Shown here one piece after another: positions 16,293 to 23,934 of a stretch of DNA of 34,436 nt. Within the stretch, counting starts at the first letter, position 1, and every line of letters starts with the position of its first letter. The DNA comes from Euryarchaeota archaeon UBA126 (GTDB lineage: Archaea; Thermoplasmatota; Poseidoniia; Poseidoniales; Thalassarchaeaceae): positions 1 to 34,436 of the forward strand of contig DAMG01000035.1 of the NCBI GenBank assembly GCA_002497025.1, written 5' to 3'. The notes under the pieces were generated by a model. That model had not been told where the DNA came from and ran no database searches. It worked only from the letters and a program-made list of their open reading frames with translations. Made by a program: the position numbers and the translations under genes.

Positions 16293-17877
16293 ACCAGTCC
16301 TGAAACACTTTTGCATCTTCGTCTTTTTTTGTGACGTCACGTCTCTCTGAGTTACGTAATGGCATCGACATCCTGTGGTTACTTCTGAAGGCGTTTGAGT
16401 GCCTTGAAATGAAATCCCAGTATAGGTTTGTAATTGGGCAATCCTTTTTTGGATTGAACTGACATTGCTCGCAATAATCACTCATCCTATTGATGTAGGC
16501 TGCTCCAGAGACATAGGGCTTAGTCATCATTGATTCTCCTAGTGCGAAAGTACCCATTCCTAACACATTAGGTTCAACAACCCAATCGTAAGCATCAATG
16601 AATGCGGCATGGAACCAATCAGTTAGTTGACGTGGGTTAATGTCCAACAAAGAGGCAATATTACCTAGAACCATTAGTCTAGGAATATGATGTGTCCAAC
16701 CGTCTTCTAGCACCGAATTCACTACCGTGTCTAAACAGTGCAAACCCGAATCTCCGTTCCAATAAGCCATGGGTAAGTTGTTTACTTGATTTAGACGATT
16801 GGGATGTGATTCAGGATTAGTTGAAATTCGCCTATCTGATTCCCCGTACCACATCGCATCTCTTCTTGCAGTCGTAGTTTTATTCATTGTAATCGACCTG
16901 AAACCATCTGTGATATCATGGACATGTTTGACATACTCTCGCCAAATCAGTTGCCGAACGAATCCTTCTATGCTGTTCATTGGAGCTGATACCGACAACA
17001 CAGATTCCATCAATTTCTTCGGCATAATCCTGTGAATGTTAATCAATGCCGCTAATCTACTGTGAAAGAGGCCCTTGCTATTGGAGGACATAGCATCCTC
17101 GAAAGGTCCGAAATTAGGTAGATGTTTCAATGCAAAAATCAATGATTGCGAGGCTTGTTCATGATTCGTTGGAATCTTTCTTAGGTCTATTTCCCCTGGG
17201 TGATCATAGAATATTTCATTGACTAAATCTTCAACTTCCGAATCAGTATCTAAAAGTTCGAAGTTTTGTTCTTCTGGTGCTATCGGCACTCCTTTCCAAG
17301 GCATTCTATTTTCGGAATCGAAACTGTATTTTCCGCCAATTGGGGTCTTTTCATCCATCAATATTCCAGTTTCTTTCCTGAACTTTCTGTAGAATTTATC
17401 CATTCTAAATGGAGGGTTCGACCCCAGTTCTTGAATGAACCATTCCCTAGGAGTTAACCAACCTGTGTGAGGATGTTGTTGCAATCTTCCAGAAACTAAT
17501 AATGGCTCCAATTCTTCTCGCGTGCTTAGTTCTGCTGGATTAACACAATGAATCAGAGGGATTTCCAATTTTTCTAATGCCTCTGAATAACTGGATTTTG
17601 TATTGATGTACCGTACTGGGTGCCCTTTTTCTTGAGTCTCAAGTGCAAAGGATCTCATATTGGCTAAAATCAACCCTAGCTTTTGTTTGTGATAGGGTCT
17701 AGATTTTCCTTTAGACACAGATTCTATGAGTATTATCCCCGTTGATTCGGGAGGCTCTTCTTTCCAGGGATTTAATTCAAGATTTAATTGATCGTAAAGA
17801 AGATACAACCATCGTTTGGGTTGAGCAGCCGTATCATCTCGAAGTTTCGAGACGAATACGGAACTGCCCAAGCCCAT
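16258..17877 (-). CDS. FeS-type cryptochrome/photolyase (PhrB/DPRP-like)
   Basis: A 539-residue flavoprotein of the bacterial-type (6-4) photolyase or cryptochrome group, which repairs UV photoproducts or senses blue light. The N-terminal alpha/beta domain begins KRWLYLLYDQLN. The C-terminal helical FAD domain contains EGFVRQLIWREYVKHVHD, MAYWNGDSG and MVLGNIASLLDINPRQLTDWF, all typical of the group. Four Cys are placed as expected for a 4Fe-4S cluster: one in GLHCLDTVV, two in YCEQC 88 residues later, and one in KKDCP. The last spacing (CX2CX7C) is shorter than in well-studied PhrB. The C-terminal 30 residues are charged and variable. Repair versus signalling cannot be decided from sequence. 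It neighbours the FAS1-cupredoxin and proteorhodopsin genes. Confidence 0.9.
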   Translation of the reverse strand: MGLGSSVFVSKLRDDTAAQPKRWLYLLYDQLNLELNPWKEEPPESTGIILIESVSKGKSRPYHKQKLGLILANMRSFALETQEKGHPVRYINTKSSYSEALEKLEIPLIHCVNPAELSTREELEPLLVSGRLQQHPHTGWLTPREWFIQELGSNPPFRMDKFYRKFRKETGILMDEKTPIGGKYSFDSENRMPWKGVPIAPEEQNFELLDTDSEVEDLVNEIFYDHPGEIDLRKIPTNHEQASQSLIFALKHLPNFGPFEDAMSSNSKGLFHSRLAALINIHRIMPKKLMESVLSVSAPMNSIEGFVRQLIWREYVKHVHDITDGFRSITMNKTTTARRDAMWYGESDRRISTNPESHPNRLNQVNNLPMAYWNGDSGLHCLDTVVNSVLEDGWTHHIPRLMVLGNIASLLDINPRQLTDWFHAAFIDAYDWVVEPNVLGMGTFALGESMMTKPYVSGAAYINRMSDYCEQCQFNPKKDCPITNLYWDFISRHSNAFRSNHRMSMPLRNSERRDVTKKDEDAKVFQDWSRRLGSNQKCL

Positions 17878-17909
17878 GGTTACGTAGTCCTGATATTTTC
17901 ACATCAAAT

Positions 17910-20258
17910 TCAGCGTAGTCTGCGACCGGCTATCATCAATGCACCGATTACTGCCAATGCAGCGATTCCTGCAGAGAATCCAGGAGTGTTGTTTGACTCC
18001 TCTTCTGGCTCTACGATGGAACCTTCTCCGACCACGATTTGTCCGGCCATTCCGGAGGTAGCGTGTGGCTCACAGATGTAGTTGAATGTTTGATCGATAT
18101 CGAAGGTGTATCTGTAATCGACAGTTGTCATTGATTCACCACTGTATACACCACCCATGTAACGAGTAATATCGCCTTCCTTAGCAATCTGTGCTACATT
18201 GTGGGCCATGGATTCGTCATTCCAAATCCAACATACGGTTGCTCCTACATCGACTTCCACGTATGGCTTATCATATGCCAAACCTGTATCGTCTATTCCG
18301 ATTATCTCGTCACACTCGGATGTATCAACTGCATCAGCAGGAGGCATCAGGACCTTGTCGATGACGTGAATAACGCCGTTTGATGCTGGAACGTCAGCCA
18401 ATATGACATTGGCATCGTTGACCATTACACCTTCACCAACAGAGAAAGTCAAGTCGTCGCCATTTACTGCTGCAGCTGCCAAACCATCGGTTACTGCGGA
18501 GGATGGAACAGCACCAGATACTACGTGATAGAGTAGAATATCTGTTAGAAGCGCCTTGCCCTCTTCATTATCGAGGGCTGTTAGATCGATTCCTGCCTCG
18601 GCAAATGCATCGTCTGTCGGCGCGAAAACCGTGAATGGACCATCACCCTGTAGAGTTGACACAAGTCCTGCTTGAGCTAGTGCGGCTACTAACGAATTGT
18701 GGATTGTTGTAGCTTGGGCGGTCATGGCAATATCTACTGCTGGAGTCCACATGTAAGCCTCACATTCTGCTTGGCTTACCATAGTGAAGGTGTGAGTTGC
18801 TAGATTGTAACAACCAGTGAATGTCTGACCATTCATCTCGTAGTTTTCGTAGTAAGCATACGCCATGCACTCATCGAAGGACGCGCCAGCCGCGATTGTG
18901 TGAGTATACATGTTGTAGCATACGTCACCATCAGCTTCCGTTACCGGTACTGGAGGCATTAGCACCTTGTCAATGACATGAATTATTCCGTTGCTTGCTT
19001 GGACATCTGCTAGTATGACATTTGCGTCATTTACCATTACTCCTTCACCGACTGTGAATGTCAGATCGTCACCATTTACTGCTGCAGCAACCAAACCATC
19101 GGTTACTGCTGAGGATGGAACTGCACCTGATACAACGTGGTACAGAAGAATGTCTGAGAGTGTAGCCAAACCCTCATCGCTGTTCAGAGCATTCAGGTCT
19201 ATTCCTGCTGCGGTGAACGCATCATCGGTAGGAGCGAAGACTGTGAAAGGACCTTCTCCTTGTAATGTGGACAATAGGTTTGCTTGGATTACCGCAGCGA
19301 CTAGGGACTCGTGAATTCCAGTTCCCTGGGCGACTGTTGGAATATCTACCAAATCGGCAGGGGGCATCAGAACCTTGTCAATAACGTGTACGATCCCGTT
19401 ACTTGCTTCGACATCAGCAAGAATGACATTTGCATCGTTTACCATTACTCCTTCACCGACTGTGAATGTCAGATCGTCTCCGTTCACTGCAGTTGCAATC
19501 ATTCCATCAGCTAATGCGGATGAAGCGACCGAGCCCGATACTACGTGATAGAGTAGAATGTCAGTTAGGGTAGCCTTTCCTTCATCATTATTCAGAGCGG
19601 CCAAGTCGATTCCAGCGGCTGTAAATGCATCATCAGTAGGTGCAAAGACTGTGAAAGGACCATCTCCCTGAAGAGTAGTCAACAATTCTGCTTGAACTAC
19701 TGCGGCTACTAGCGAATCATGGATTCCAGTTCCTTGAGCTACAGTGGGTATATCCACCAAATCAGAGGGCGGCATGAGTACCATATCGATGACATGGATT
19801 ATCCCATTGGACGCCATTACATCTGCTGTAGTGACTGTAGCGTCGCCTATCATTACAGTACCGTCAGTCACGGAAAAAGTTACGTCATCACCGTTGAGCA
19901 TTGTCGCTGCCATTCCATCAGTAACCTGTGACGAGTTGACAGCTCCCGCGAGCACGTGATAGGTTAGTATGTCGACCAGTGTCGTGATTTCATCATCTGT
20001 GTTGAAGGAATCTAGATCGATACCGGCAGCGGTGAACGCGTCATCGGTTGGGGCGAACACTGTGAATGGTCCATCTCCAGATAGTGTGTCAATCAGATCT
20101 GCTCGGTCTAGAGCTGCGACCAAGGAGTCGTGGATTCCGGTTCCGGCGGCATTCGACGGGATATCTTCCTGAGCTGTTCGCTGGTCCGCGATAGCTGCGG
20201 GAGAGGCAAACAACATGGCGGTCATTAGCAAAGCGGCAAGTGCTGGTTTAGCATTCAT
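17910..20258 (-). CDS. Secreted multi-FAS1 and cupredoxin protein with PGF-CTERM anchor
   Basis: A 782-residue surface protein. A signal peptide covers residues 1-25 (ends AAIADQ). Four FAS1 (fasciclin) domains lie at about 39-165, 176-301, 312-437 and 515-645, each with GPFTVFAPTDDAF and GIIHVIDMVLMPP-like signatures. Between the third and fourth is a Cys-rich insert of about 75 residues with a duplicated CYN-xx-THT motif. A plastocyanin-like domain (about 650-745) has the copper ligand pattern His in MAHNV, Cys and His in YICEPH, and Met in SGMAG. The C terminus NNTPGF, a hydrophobic helix and RRLR match the PGF-CTERM archaeosortase signal. FAS1 domains mediate adhesion, and the cupredoxin could carry electrons or bind copper. 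It is divergent from proteorhodopsin, and its TATA box suggests a leaderless start at this ATG. Confidence 0.93.
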   Translation of the reverse strand: MNAKPALAALLMTAMLFASPAAIADQRTAQEDIPSNAAGTGIHDSLVAALDRADLIDTLSGDGPFTVFAPTDDAFTAAGIDLDSFNTDDEITTLVDILTYHVLAGAVNSSQVTDGMAATMLNGDDVTFSVTDGTVMIGDATVTTADVMASNGIIHVIDMVLMPPSDLVDIPTVAQGTGIHDSLVAAVVQAELLTTLQGDGPFTVFAPTDDAFTAAGIDLAALNNDEGKATLTDILLYHVVSGSVASSALADGMIATAVNGDDLTFTVGEGVMVNDANVILADVEASNGIVHVIDKVLMPPADLVDIPTVAQGTGIHESLVAAVIQANLLSTLQGEGPFTVFAPTDDAFTAAGIDLNALNSDEGLATLSDILLYHVVSGAVPSSAVTDGLVAAAVNGDDLTFTVGEGVMVNDANVILADVQASNGIIHVIDKVLMPPVPVTEADGDVCYNMYTHTIAAGASFDECMAYAYYENYEMNGQTFTGCYNLATHTFTMVSQAECEAYMWTPAVDIAMTAQATTIHNSLVAALAQAGLVSTLQGDGPFTVFAPTDDAFAEAGIDLTALDNEEGKALLTDILLYHVVSGAVPSSAVTDGLAAAAVNGDDLTFSVGEGVMVNDANVILADVPASNGVIHVIDKVLMPPADAVDTSECDEIIGIDDTGLAYDKPYVEVDVGATVCWIWNDESMAHNVAQIAKEGDITRYMGGVYSGESMTTVDYRYTFDIDQTFNYICEPHATSGMAGQIVVGEGSIVEPEEESNNTPGFSAGIAALAVIGALMIAGRRLR
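19030..19478 (-). repeat. Near-identical FAS1 repeat units
   Basis: Bases 19030-19070 and 19438-19478 are identical over 41 bases, exactly 408 bases (136 codons) apart, and similarity continues on both sides. This is the DNA trace of FAS1 domain duplication. Further, less exact copies lie in the other two FAS1 domains. Confidence 0.85.
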
Positions 20259-20280
20259 AAACCGGTCCGATAATCTGTAG

Positions 20281-20289
20281 CATATATAG
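20281..20289 (-). promoter_or_regulatory. TATA box of the FAS1-cupredoxin gene
   Basis: The minus strand reads CTATATATG, centred about 27 bases upstream of the ATG at 20258. That is the archaeal TATA-to-start distance, so transcription should begin at or very near the start codon and give a leaderless mRNA. Confidence 0.7.
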
Positions 20290-20375
20290 CGCTGTAATCA
20301 CCTGAAAAAACAATAATTTTCATTTGGAAATTATCATGTGCGAAATCTGAATAATTTCCTGAAACATAACATGGA

Positions 20376-20382
20376 TTTATAT
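20376..20382 (+). promoter_or_regulatory. TATA box of proteorhodopsin
   Basis: TTTATAT is centred about 28 bases before the ATG at 20407, which fits a leaderless transcript and decides that start over the upstream GTG (20338) and ATG (20371). The 148 bases between the two divergent starts otherwise hold only AT-rich sequence. Confidence 0.6.
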
Positions 20383-20406
20383 CCAAGTTCTTCTCAGCGC
20401 TTAGGC

Positions 20407-21210
20407 ATGGAGTCACATAATTCCAAGCCTAACATACGAACGAGAAGAGTAGCCATAGGGTCGAGCATAGCACTTGCTGTAATGTTCCTCCCGACTGTGG
20501 CTGCTGAAACCGTCACCATCGAGGCCACAGATTATGTTGCAGTCAGCTTTTGGATTGCAACCGCCATGATGCTTGCATCAACTGTGTTCTTTTTGGTCGA
20601 AAGAAATAATGTCCCTGAAAAGTGGAAGACATCGATGACAGTTGCTGCACTAGTAACTGGTGTTGCATGGTACCACTACACATACATGCGCGAACACTGG
20701 GTTCTCACCAACGAAAGCCCGTTGGTACTCAGGTACATTGATTGGTTAATCACTGTCCCACTACAGGTTGTAGAATTTTATCTAATTCTAGCTGCAATCG
20801 GAGTAGGTACTGCAATCATGTTCCAAAGACTACTAGGAGCATCTATTGTAATGCTAGTTGCAGGATACTTCGGTGAATCCGGAGCATGGGATGTATTCGG
20901 TGATTCAAGCACTGAAATTTGGTTCGTAATCGGAATGGCCGGATGGGCATGGATTCTCTACGAACTACATGGTGGAGAAGTCGGTGCTGCTGCTGAAAGC
21001 GGAAGCGCAGGAGTCCAATATGGATTCAATGCCATGAAGTGGATTGTAACAGTAGGATGGGCTATCTATCCTCTTGGATACATGATGGGTAATGGTTTCT
21101 TCGACGGTATGGGTACCGACGACATGAACATCCTGTACAACATTGCTGACTTGGTCAACAAAACCGCATTCGGTATGATGATCTGGTACGCTGCAAAGCA
21201 TGACGAGTAA
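20407..21210 (+). CDS. Proteorhodopsin, blue-tuned light-driven proton pump
   Basis: A 267-residue seven-helix retinal protein. The first helix region (RRVAIGSSIALAVMFLPTVAA) looks like a cleavable signal. Helix C reads RYIDWLITVPLQVVEFY, giving the proton acceptor Asp (GPR Asp97), Thr (101), spectral-tuning Gln (105, blue-absorbing) and the proton donor Glu (108). The conserved His of helix B is in WYHYTYM. The retinal lysine is in LVNKTAFGMM of helix G. All pump residues are therefore present. It supplies proton motive force in light. The start was chosen from the TATA spacing; longer starts at 20338 or 20371 are open. No retinal-synthesis gene (blh, crt) lies in the window. A strong hairpin follows the stop. 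Confidence 0.97.
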   Translation: MESHNSKPNIRTRRVAIGSSIALAVMFLPTVAAETVTIEATDYVAVSFWIATAMMLASTVFFLVERNNVPEKWKTSMTVAALVTGVAWYHYTYMREHWVLTNESPLVLRYIDWLITVPLQVVEFYLILAAIGVGTAIMFQRLLGASIVMLVAGYFGESGAWDVFGDSSTEIWFVIGMAGWAWILYELHGGEVGAAAESGSAGVQYGFNAMKWIVTVGWAIYPLGYMMGNGFFDGMGTDDMNILYNIADLVNKTAFGMMIWYAAKHDE

Positions 21211-21249
21211 TCGTTAGTACCAAATTAGCAAAGTAACGGAAATACGTAA

Positions 21250-21280
21250 CCCGAGTGGTCGGTAATACCGGCCACTCGGG
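21250..21280. terminator. Strong hairpin between convergent genes
   Basis: CCCGAGTGGTCGGT pairs with ACCGGCCACTCGGG around the loop AAT, giving 14 base pairs with one G-U. It lies 40 bases after the proteorhodopsin stop and 13 bases before the stop of the convergent acetyltransferase gene, so it could end transcription from either side. No T-run follows. Confidence 0.65.
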
Positions 21281-21293
21281 CACATTCTGATAA

Positions 21294-21743
21294 TTATGAA
21301 TCTGAAAGTCTCAGATACATTCCTCTTGAATTGGGTGACGTAGGTTTGAAACCCCATCTTTCGTAAAACCCATCCACATCAGCCATGAGATTGATGTAAG
21401 AATATCCAGATGCTTCACCGGTGATGTAATCCATTAGTGAATCCATAATCATAGAACCACCTCCTTGACCTTGCCATTCCTGCACAACTGCCATATCACA
21501 GATGTGAAACACAGTTCCTCCATCTCCTACAACTCTACCCATGCCAACAATCTCATTCGACTCGTTATGCCGGAGTAGAACTGAGAATAATTCTGAGCCA
21601 AGTCCTTTCGTGGCTCCACTAATCGTTCTTGGCCTCATTCCTGCATTCTCTCGTAAACGCAGGTATGTCTCTACATCGGGAATTGCGACTTCTATGGAAA
21701 ACAGTCGATCACTTCCGGCCGAATTTCTTCTTTCTCTGGCCAC
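21294..21743 (-). CDS. GNAT-family N-acetyltransferase
   Basis: About 149 residues with the GNAT acyl-CoA fold. The strand NEIVGMGRVVGD is followed by FHICDMAVVQEWQGQGGGSMIMDSL, in which Q-x-x-G-x-G is the acetyl-CoA pyrophosphate loop. The YSYINLMADVDGFYERWGF end is typical of small single-domain members. The substrate is unknown. The frame runs upstream to an ATG at 21812, but that would overlap the SRP19 gene by about 100 bases. The GTG at 21743 leaves a 35-base overlap and about 16 residues before the first strand, so it was preferred with modest confidence. It follows SRP19 on the same strand and is likely translated from the same message. Confidence 0.82.
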   Translation of the reverse strand: MARERRNSAGSDRLFSIEVAIPDVETYLRLRENAGMRPRTISGATKGLGSELFSVLLRHNESNEIVGMGRVVGDGGTVFHICDMAVVQEWQGQGGGSMIMDSLMDYITGEASGYSYINLMADVDGFYERWGFKPTSPNSRGMYLRLSDS

Positions 21744-22128
21744 CCTTTTTCTTGAATGATTTTCTCTGTGCTCGCTGTTGACGGTTGCCCTTAGCAGGTC
21801 CTTTTGCTGCACTTTGGGATTCAGCTGACTTCGCCTCTTTCATTTGTGACCTAAGGCGAAGTCCAATCGATTGTAAGACTCCTTCTTTGGATTCCGCACC
21901 TGTGGAACTTAGCGCGTCCTTTGTTGAAATCTCTAATCTCCCCTCTTGAGTAAACGGACGTGACGGGTGACTCGACTCTGGCTTTCTTCGCATACGGGTT
22001 ATTCCAGCAGCGCGCGCGGCCCAGGCAACCGCTTCCAAAGTAGGAGTAGAAATTGCTGCTTCTTTTGGAACTCGACGGCCCTCAGAACGGGTTAATCGGG
22101 AGTCGAAATATCCCGTCCAAACCCACAT
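21709..22128 (-). CDS. srp19: Signal recognition particle 19 kDa protein
   Basis: About 139 residues. SRP19 binds the tips of 7S RNA helices and helps SRP54 to load, for cotranslational targeting. The signature is WVWTGYFDSRLTRSEGRRVP at the N terminus, followed by STPTLEAVAWAARAAGI. A basic tail (KSFKKKGGQRKKKFGRK) extends beyond the core, after a Ser/Ala-rich linker, and is longer than in many archaeal homologues. The ATG at 22128 puts the conserved WTGYFDS at the usual position; a GTG at 22158 would add ten residues. The 3' end overlaps the acetyltransferase start. It lies 71 bases downstream of S8e on the same strand, a translation-linked context. Confidence 0.92.
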   Translation of the reverse strand: MWVWTGYFDSRLTRSEGRRVPKEAAISTPTLEAVAWAARAAGITRMRRKPESSHPSRPFTQEGRLEISTKDALSSTGAESKEGVLQSIGLRLRSQMKEAKSAESQSAAKGPAKGNRQQRAQRKSFKKKGGQRKKKFGRK

Positions 22129-22199
22129 CTCATCCTTGCGCGAAGACACGACTACCACTCCACTCGGGTAAATGGTGCGACTTGAGGGCTTCGTGAGCC

Positions 22200-22595
22200 T
22201 CAGTCTTCCAGAAGTACGCCTGAGACAACGCCATCCATACCAGGTCGGGAGGTGATTCGTACCTTACCGGCCTCTGTCTGAGCGATGGCTCCCTTAGTGA
22301 TTATATTTCGACGAACGAAGTTAGGGTCAGCGTCGTTTTCTAGAACGCTGGTAATCTTCGAACGAGTAGTCTTGCCAGTCTTTGGATCATTGACGTTGAC
22401 CGAGGTTGCTTGCATGACTCGAACTGTGGTTGAACCAGCGTGCTTTCTGTACACCTTCGTCTCATCTTCTTCCCCGATGAAAGCATATTGCTTCTCGCTA
22501 GAAATTTCCTTTCGGCGCTTGCCTCGATAGCGGTTTGGTCGCTTCAAGCGTCCGCCGGTCGACTTGCGTCGAGAGATACCATGCCATTGTGCCAT
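22200..22595 (-). CDS. rps8e: 30S ribosomal protein S8e (eS8)
   Basis: A 131-residue archaeal/eukaryotic-type ribosomal protein. The N terminus MAQWHGISRRKSTGGRLK with the basic RPNRYRGKRRKE is diagnostic, and the rest (DPKTGKTTRSKITSVLEN, FVRRNIITKGAI, KVRITSRPGMDG) follows the family throughout. Length is normal for archaea. A TATA-like box 26 bases upstream of the ATG suggests a leaderless message. SRP19 follows on the same strand. Confidence 0.97.
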   Translation of the reverse strand: MAQWHGISRRKSTGGRLKRPNRYRGKRRKEISSEKQYAFIGEEDETKVYRKHAGSTTVRVMQATSVNVNDPKTGKTTRSKITSVLENDADPNFVRRNIITKGAIAQTEAGKVRITSRPGMDGVVSGVLLED

Positions 22596-22617
22596 GCGCC
22601 TCGCCGACCGACCACCC

Positions 22618-22624
22618 TTATTTC
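22618..22624 (-). promoter_or_regulatory. TATA-like box of S8e
   Basis: The minus strand reads GAAATAA followed by GGG, centred 26 bases upstream of the ATG at 22595. The spacing predicts a leaderless S8e transcript. The sequence resembles the CAAATAGG elements upstream of EF-1 alpha and the coiled-coil gene. Confidence 0.45.
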
Positions 22625-22656
22625 AATGGAGCGGAGGAAATCGTGATTCTTTCTGG

Positions 22657-22675
22657 TGCGACCCTACGGGTCGTA
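22657..22675 (-). terminator. Hairpin after the ThrH-like gene
   Basis: CGACCC and GGGTCG pair around TAC (22659-22673), extended by two further pairs on the flanks. It lies ten bases after the stop of the ThrH-like gene and before the S8e promoter, so it probably separates the two transcripts. Confidence 0.5.
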
Positions 22676-22684
22676 CAGAGTAAT

Positions 22685-23302
22685 TCACTCGCCTAAATCC
22701 GCCGCTGCCGCTTCGATTTCGGCCATAAGCGCGGTGTAATCCTCTACGATTGGAAATTGAGGAAATTCATCAATTACATTCTGAGGTGGACGGAATAATA
22801 TGCCTGCATGTGCTTCTGCTAGCATGTTGGTATCATTGTAGGAATCACCGACTGCTAAGGTGTTGAAATTCATTGCACGTAGTCCTTCCACTGTAACCCG
22901 CTTCTGATCTTCTAAGCGAATATTCCAACCGGTAATCATTCGGCTCTTTGAGTCTATTTCTAAATCATGACAATATAGAGTTGGATGACCTAATTTTACC
23001 ATCATAGGTTCACCGAATTGGTAGAATGTATCTGAGAGAATCAATACTTGCCATCGCGCACGGACTTCGTCGAGGAACTCCTTAGCACCCGGCAAAGGAT
23101 CCATGGTTGTAATCACTTGTTGAATATCGTCGATTGTGATTCCATGCTCATCAAGGATATCGAGTCGGTATCGCATCAATTTGTCATAATCCGGTTCGTC
23201 CCTCGTTGTCCTCCGAAGTTCCTCGATTCCCGTCTTTTCAGCGACGTTAATCCAAACCTCTGGCATTAGCACCCCTTCGAGGTCAAAGCAGACAACCAGC
23301 AT
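22685..23302 (-). CDS. thrH: ThrH-like phosphoserine phosphatase / homoserine phosphotransferase
   Basis: A 205-residue HAD enzyme. Motif I is FDLEGVLMPEVW (Asp7 nucleophile; the Glu9 in place of the second Asp is characteristic of ThrH), then GIEELRRTTRDEPDYDKLM, VLILSDTFYQF (motif II) and AVGDSYNDTNML (motif IV), ending HAGILFRPPQNVIDEFPQFP. The match to Pseudomonas ThrH runs along the whole length. ThrH hydrolyses phosphoserine and can transfer phosphate to homoserine, so it could serve serine or threonine synthesis. No other gene of those pathways is nearby. ThrH is best known from bacteria, so lateral transfer is possible. The gene is divergent from the PUA protein. Confidence 0.92.
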   Translation of the reverse strand: MLVVCFDLEGVLMPEVWINVAEKTGIEELRRTTRDEPDYDKLMRYRLDILDEHGITIDDIQQVITTMDPLPGAKEFLDEVRARWQVLILSDTFYQFGEPMMVKLGHPTLYCHDLEIDSKSRMITGWNIRLEDQKRVTVEGLRAMNFNTLAVGDSYNDTNMLAEAHAGILFRPPQNVIDEFPQFPIVEDYTALMAEIEAAAADLGE

Positions 23303-23388
23303 GATTCGTCGCCGCAGCCTGCCCGCTTCAAGATATTCTCAAGTATCGCTCCGCGAGGTTCATTGGGCGTGGTTTACGCCAAGCCCAC

Positions 23389-23892
23389 GTGAGCGACAAG
23401 AGATTACGCCGCAGAACTCCAGTACGATTCAAGCAAATTAGAGATATTGTGGCTGAATTGTCAGCAAGAATTGCTTTAGATATCGACATTAAATCGGCTT
23501 TCTTGGAAAAGGCGAATTTCGATAATCGCGATTTGATTTTAGTCGATAAGTCAGCATTAGCAATGCAGGTCGAGACAGATGATGGGAAGAAGTGGTTTCC
23601 AACCCTTCGAGGAATTCTCGCTTGGCAACCAGATGGTCGCTGGGCAGCAGTCGATCACGGTGCTATTCCATTTCTGATGAATGGCGCGGATTGTATGGGT
23701 GCAGGCGTTCAGATGGCTGACCCAGCGGTTACAGCGGGAGACTTAGTTTGGGTTCGCGATGAGGAACATGGCAAACCCTTGGCCTTGGGAATCGCCATGG
23801 TAGATGGTGAAGAAATGGTAGCTATGAGCAAGGGTAAGGCAATCAATACGCTACATTGGATTGGAGATGATCTCTGGAATCTTGAGTCGTGA
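23389..23892 (+). CDS. PUA-domain RNA-binding protein, MCT-1/Tma20-like
   Basis: A 167-residue protein. The N-terminal half (to about residue 85) is the mixed alpha/beta pre-PUA region. The C-terminal PUA domain begins at AAVDHGAIPFLMNGADCMGA and continues through VTAGDLVWVRDE and PLALGIAMVDGEEM. The VDxGAxPFxxNGA signature is that of archaeal MCTS1/Tma20 homologues, whose eukaryotic relatives act in translation reinitiation and ribosome recycling with DENR. The start is GTG: the frame has no ATG until well into the pre-PUA region. It is followed on the same strand by the PGF-CTERM gene after 42 bases. Confidence 0.85.
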   Translation: MSDKRLRRRTPVRFKQIRDIVAELSARIALDIDIKSAFLEKANFDNRDLILVDKSALAMQVETDDGKKWFPTLRGILAWQPDGRWAAVDHGAIPFLMNGADCMGAGVQMADPAVTAGDLVWVRDEEHGKPLALGIAMVDGEEMVAMSKGKAINTLHWIGDDLWNLES

Positions 23893-23934
23893 TTACTACA
23901 AGAGGTTGAAAGATAACCACCGCCCCGTTGTTTT

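Noticed and set aside
17910..20258. CRISPR-like periodicity
   Set aside because: The repeats are 408 bases apart, in frame and coding for FAS1 domains; there are no short repeats with unique spacers.
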